A DNA stretch of 5,941 nucleotides, taken from the NCBI GenBank assembly GCA_945622055.1, contig CALZBV010000153.1, positions 1 through 5,941 on the forward strand, written 5' to 3'. The notes beneath the pieces are model-generated. The model was given only the letters and a program-made list of their open reading frames with translations, searched no databases and was not told where the DNA came from. How positions within the stretch are numbered: the first letter of the stretch is position 1; each line of letters begins with the position of its first letter. The DNA comes from an uncultured Clostridia bacterium (lineage in GTDB: Bacteria; Bacillota; Clostridia; Lachnospirales; Lachnospiraceae). Below, piece after piece: positions 5,695-5,941 of the stretch. Position numbers and translations under genes: made by a program.

Positions 5695-5722
5695 CATCAA
5701 ATTCCTTATTTTTTACTCCCTA

Positions 5723-5941
5723 TTATTCCGGCAAAAAACAAAAATAATAGCTTTTTCCATTGAAAAACTGCTTCTCCACCGTATCCTTTTCCTGACGGAT
5801 CCGTTTTCCCTTTGCAGGGTCGTAATACGTAACCTCCTTTGCGGAATATGCAATAAGAACTACGGCTTCCTTCTGTTCACTAAGCACAAGCACCGGCTGT
5901 CCGCGCCAAATATAATACAAAACCTCGTCGAGGGTTACTCC
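5723..5941 (-). CDS. C-terminal part of a C39-peptidase-like domain protein (5' end outside window)
   Basis: Only the last 72 residues are visible, open from the right edge and ending with TAA at 5723-5725. The pattern TLDEVLYYIWRGQPVLVL, EAVVLIAY and VTYYDPAKGK matches the end of C39-like (papain-fold) domains found at the C-terminus of large exported wall proteins in Lachnospiraceae. In active C39 peptidases the second strand begins with a catalytic His. Here that place appears to be Glu (E25 of the visible part), while the Asp of YYDP is kept, so this copy may be a binding or scaffold domain rather than a protease. The N-terminal part with the possible Cys cannot be seen. A TTG at 5918-5920 is an internal Leu codon, not a start. 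It lies 67 bp upstream of the glycosyltransferase on the same strand. Confidence 0.6.
   Translation of the reverse strand, partial: GVTLDEVLYYIWRGQPVLVLSEQKEAVVLIAYSAKEVTYYDPAKGKRIRQEKDTVEKQFFNGKSYYFCFLPE

Noticed and set aside
5653..5700. Longer glycosyltransferase start at TTG 5700
   Set aside because: The 15 extra residues precede the GT fold, run through a hairpin, and start with a weak site, while ATG at 5655 has AGGAGG at 5 bases.
5161..5763. Plus-strand open frame of 200 codons
   Set aside because: It is antisense to the well-supported glycosyltransferase and the C39-like gene end, with no family signal.

Overview
The window looks like a chromosomal piece from a Firmicute of the class Clostridia, most likely a Lachnospiraceae-type gut or rumen bacterium. 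The support is strong AGGAGG-type ribosome binding sites, a Clostridia-like phosphopentomutase, a lipoprotein with a long Pro/Thr stalk, a C39-like wall-protein domain, and a family 10 xylanase. This placement is inference from gene content, not from a marker gene. I saw no rRNA, tRNA, CRISPR array, insertion sequence or phage gene.

Layout from right to left, because six of the seven genes are on the minus strand: the 3' end of a C39-peptidase-like protein (5723-5941, runs off the window); a family 2 glycosyltransferase (4639-5655); phosphopentomutase deoB (2683-3867); a Pro/Thr-rich lipoprotein of unknown function (1659-2585); a charged coiled-coil protein (799-1650); and a GH10 xylanase reading frame (1-799) that runs off the left edge. 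One plus-strand gene, a PAP2-family membrane phosphatase (4011-4646), sits between deoB (divergent, 143 bp apart) and the glycosyltransferase (convergent, ends overlapping by 8 bp). No gap exceeds about 145 bp.

Likely transcription units: the C39-like gene with the glycosyltransferase; PAP2 alone; deoB alone or with read-through; and lipoprotein plus coiled-coil protein as a tight, translationally coupled pair with its own promoter near 2610-2638. The C39-like, glycosyltransferase, PAP2 and lipoprotein genes all point to the cell envelope. deoB is housekeeping nucleoside catabolism and the GH10 frame is polysaccharide degradation.

The oddest point is the coiled-coil/xylanase junction. The GH10 frame has both catalytic glutamates but no start codon, lacks the first strand of its barrel, and begins in the -1 frame exactly where the coiled-coil gene stops. 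Deletion, assembly chimera or frameshift could explain this. Several non-coding structures also stand out: two interleaved perfect 8-bp inverted repeats at the deoB stop codon (pseudoknot topology), a perfect 12-bp hairpin at the convergent gene ends, and two identical 10-bp palindromes between deoB and the PAP2 gene.
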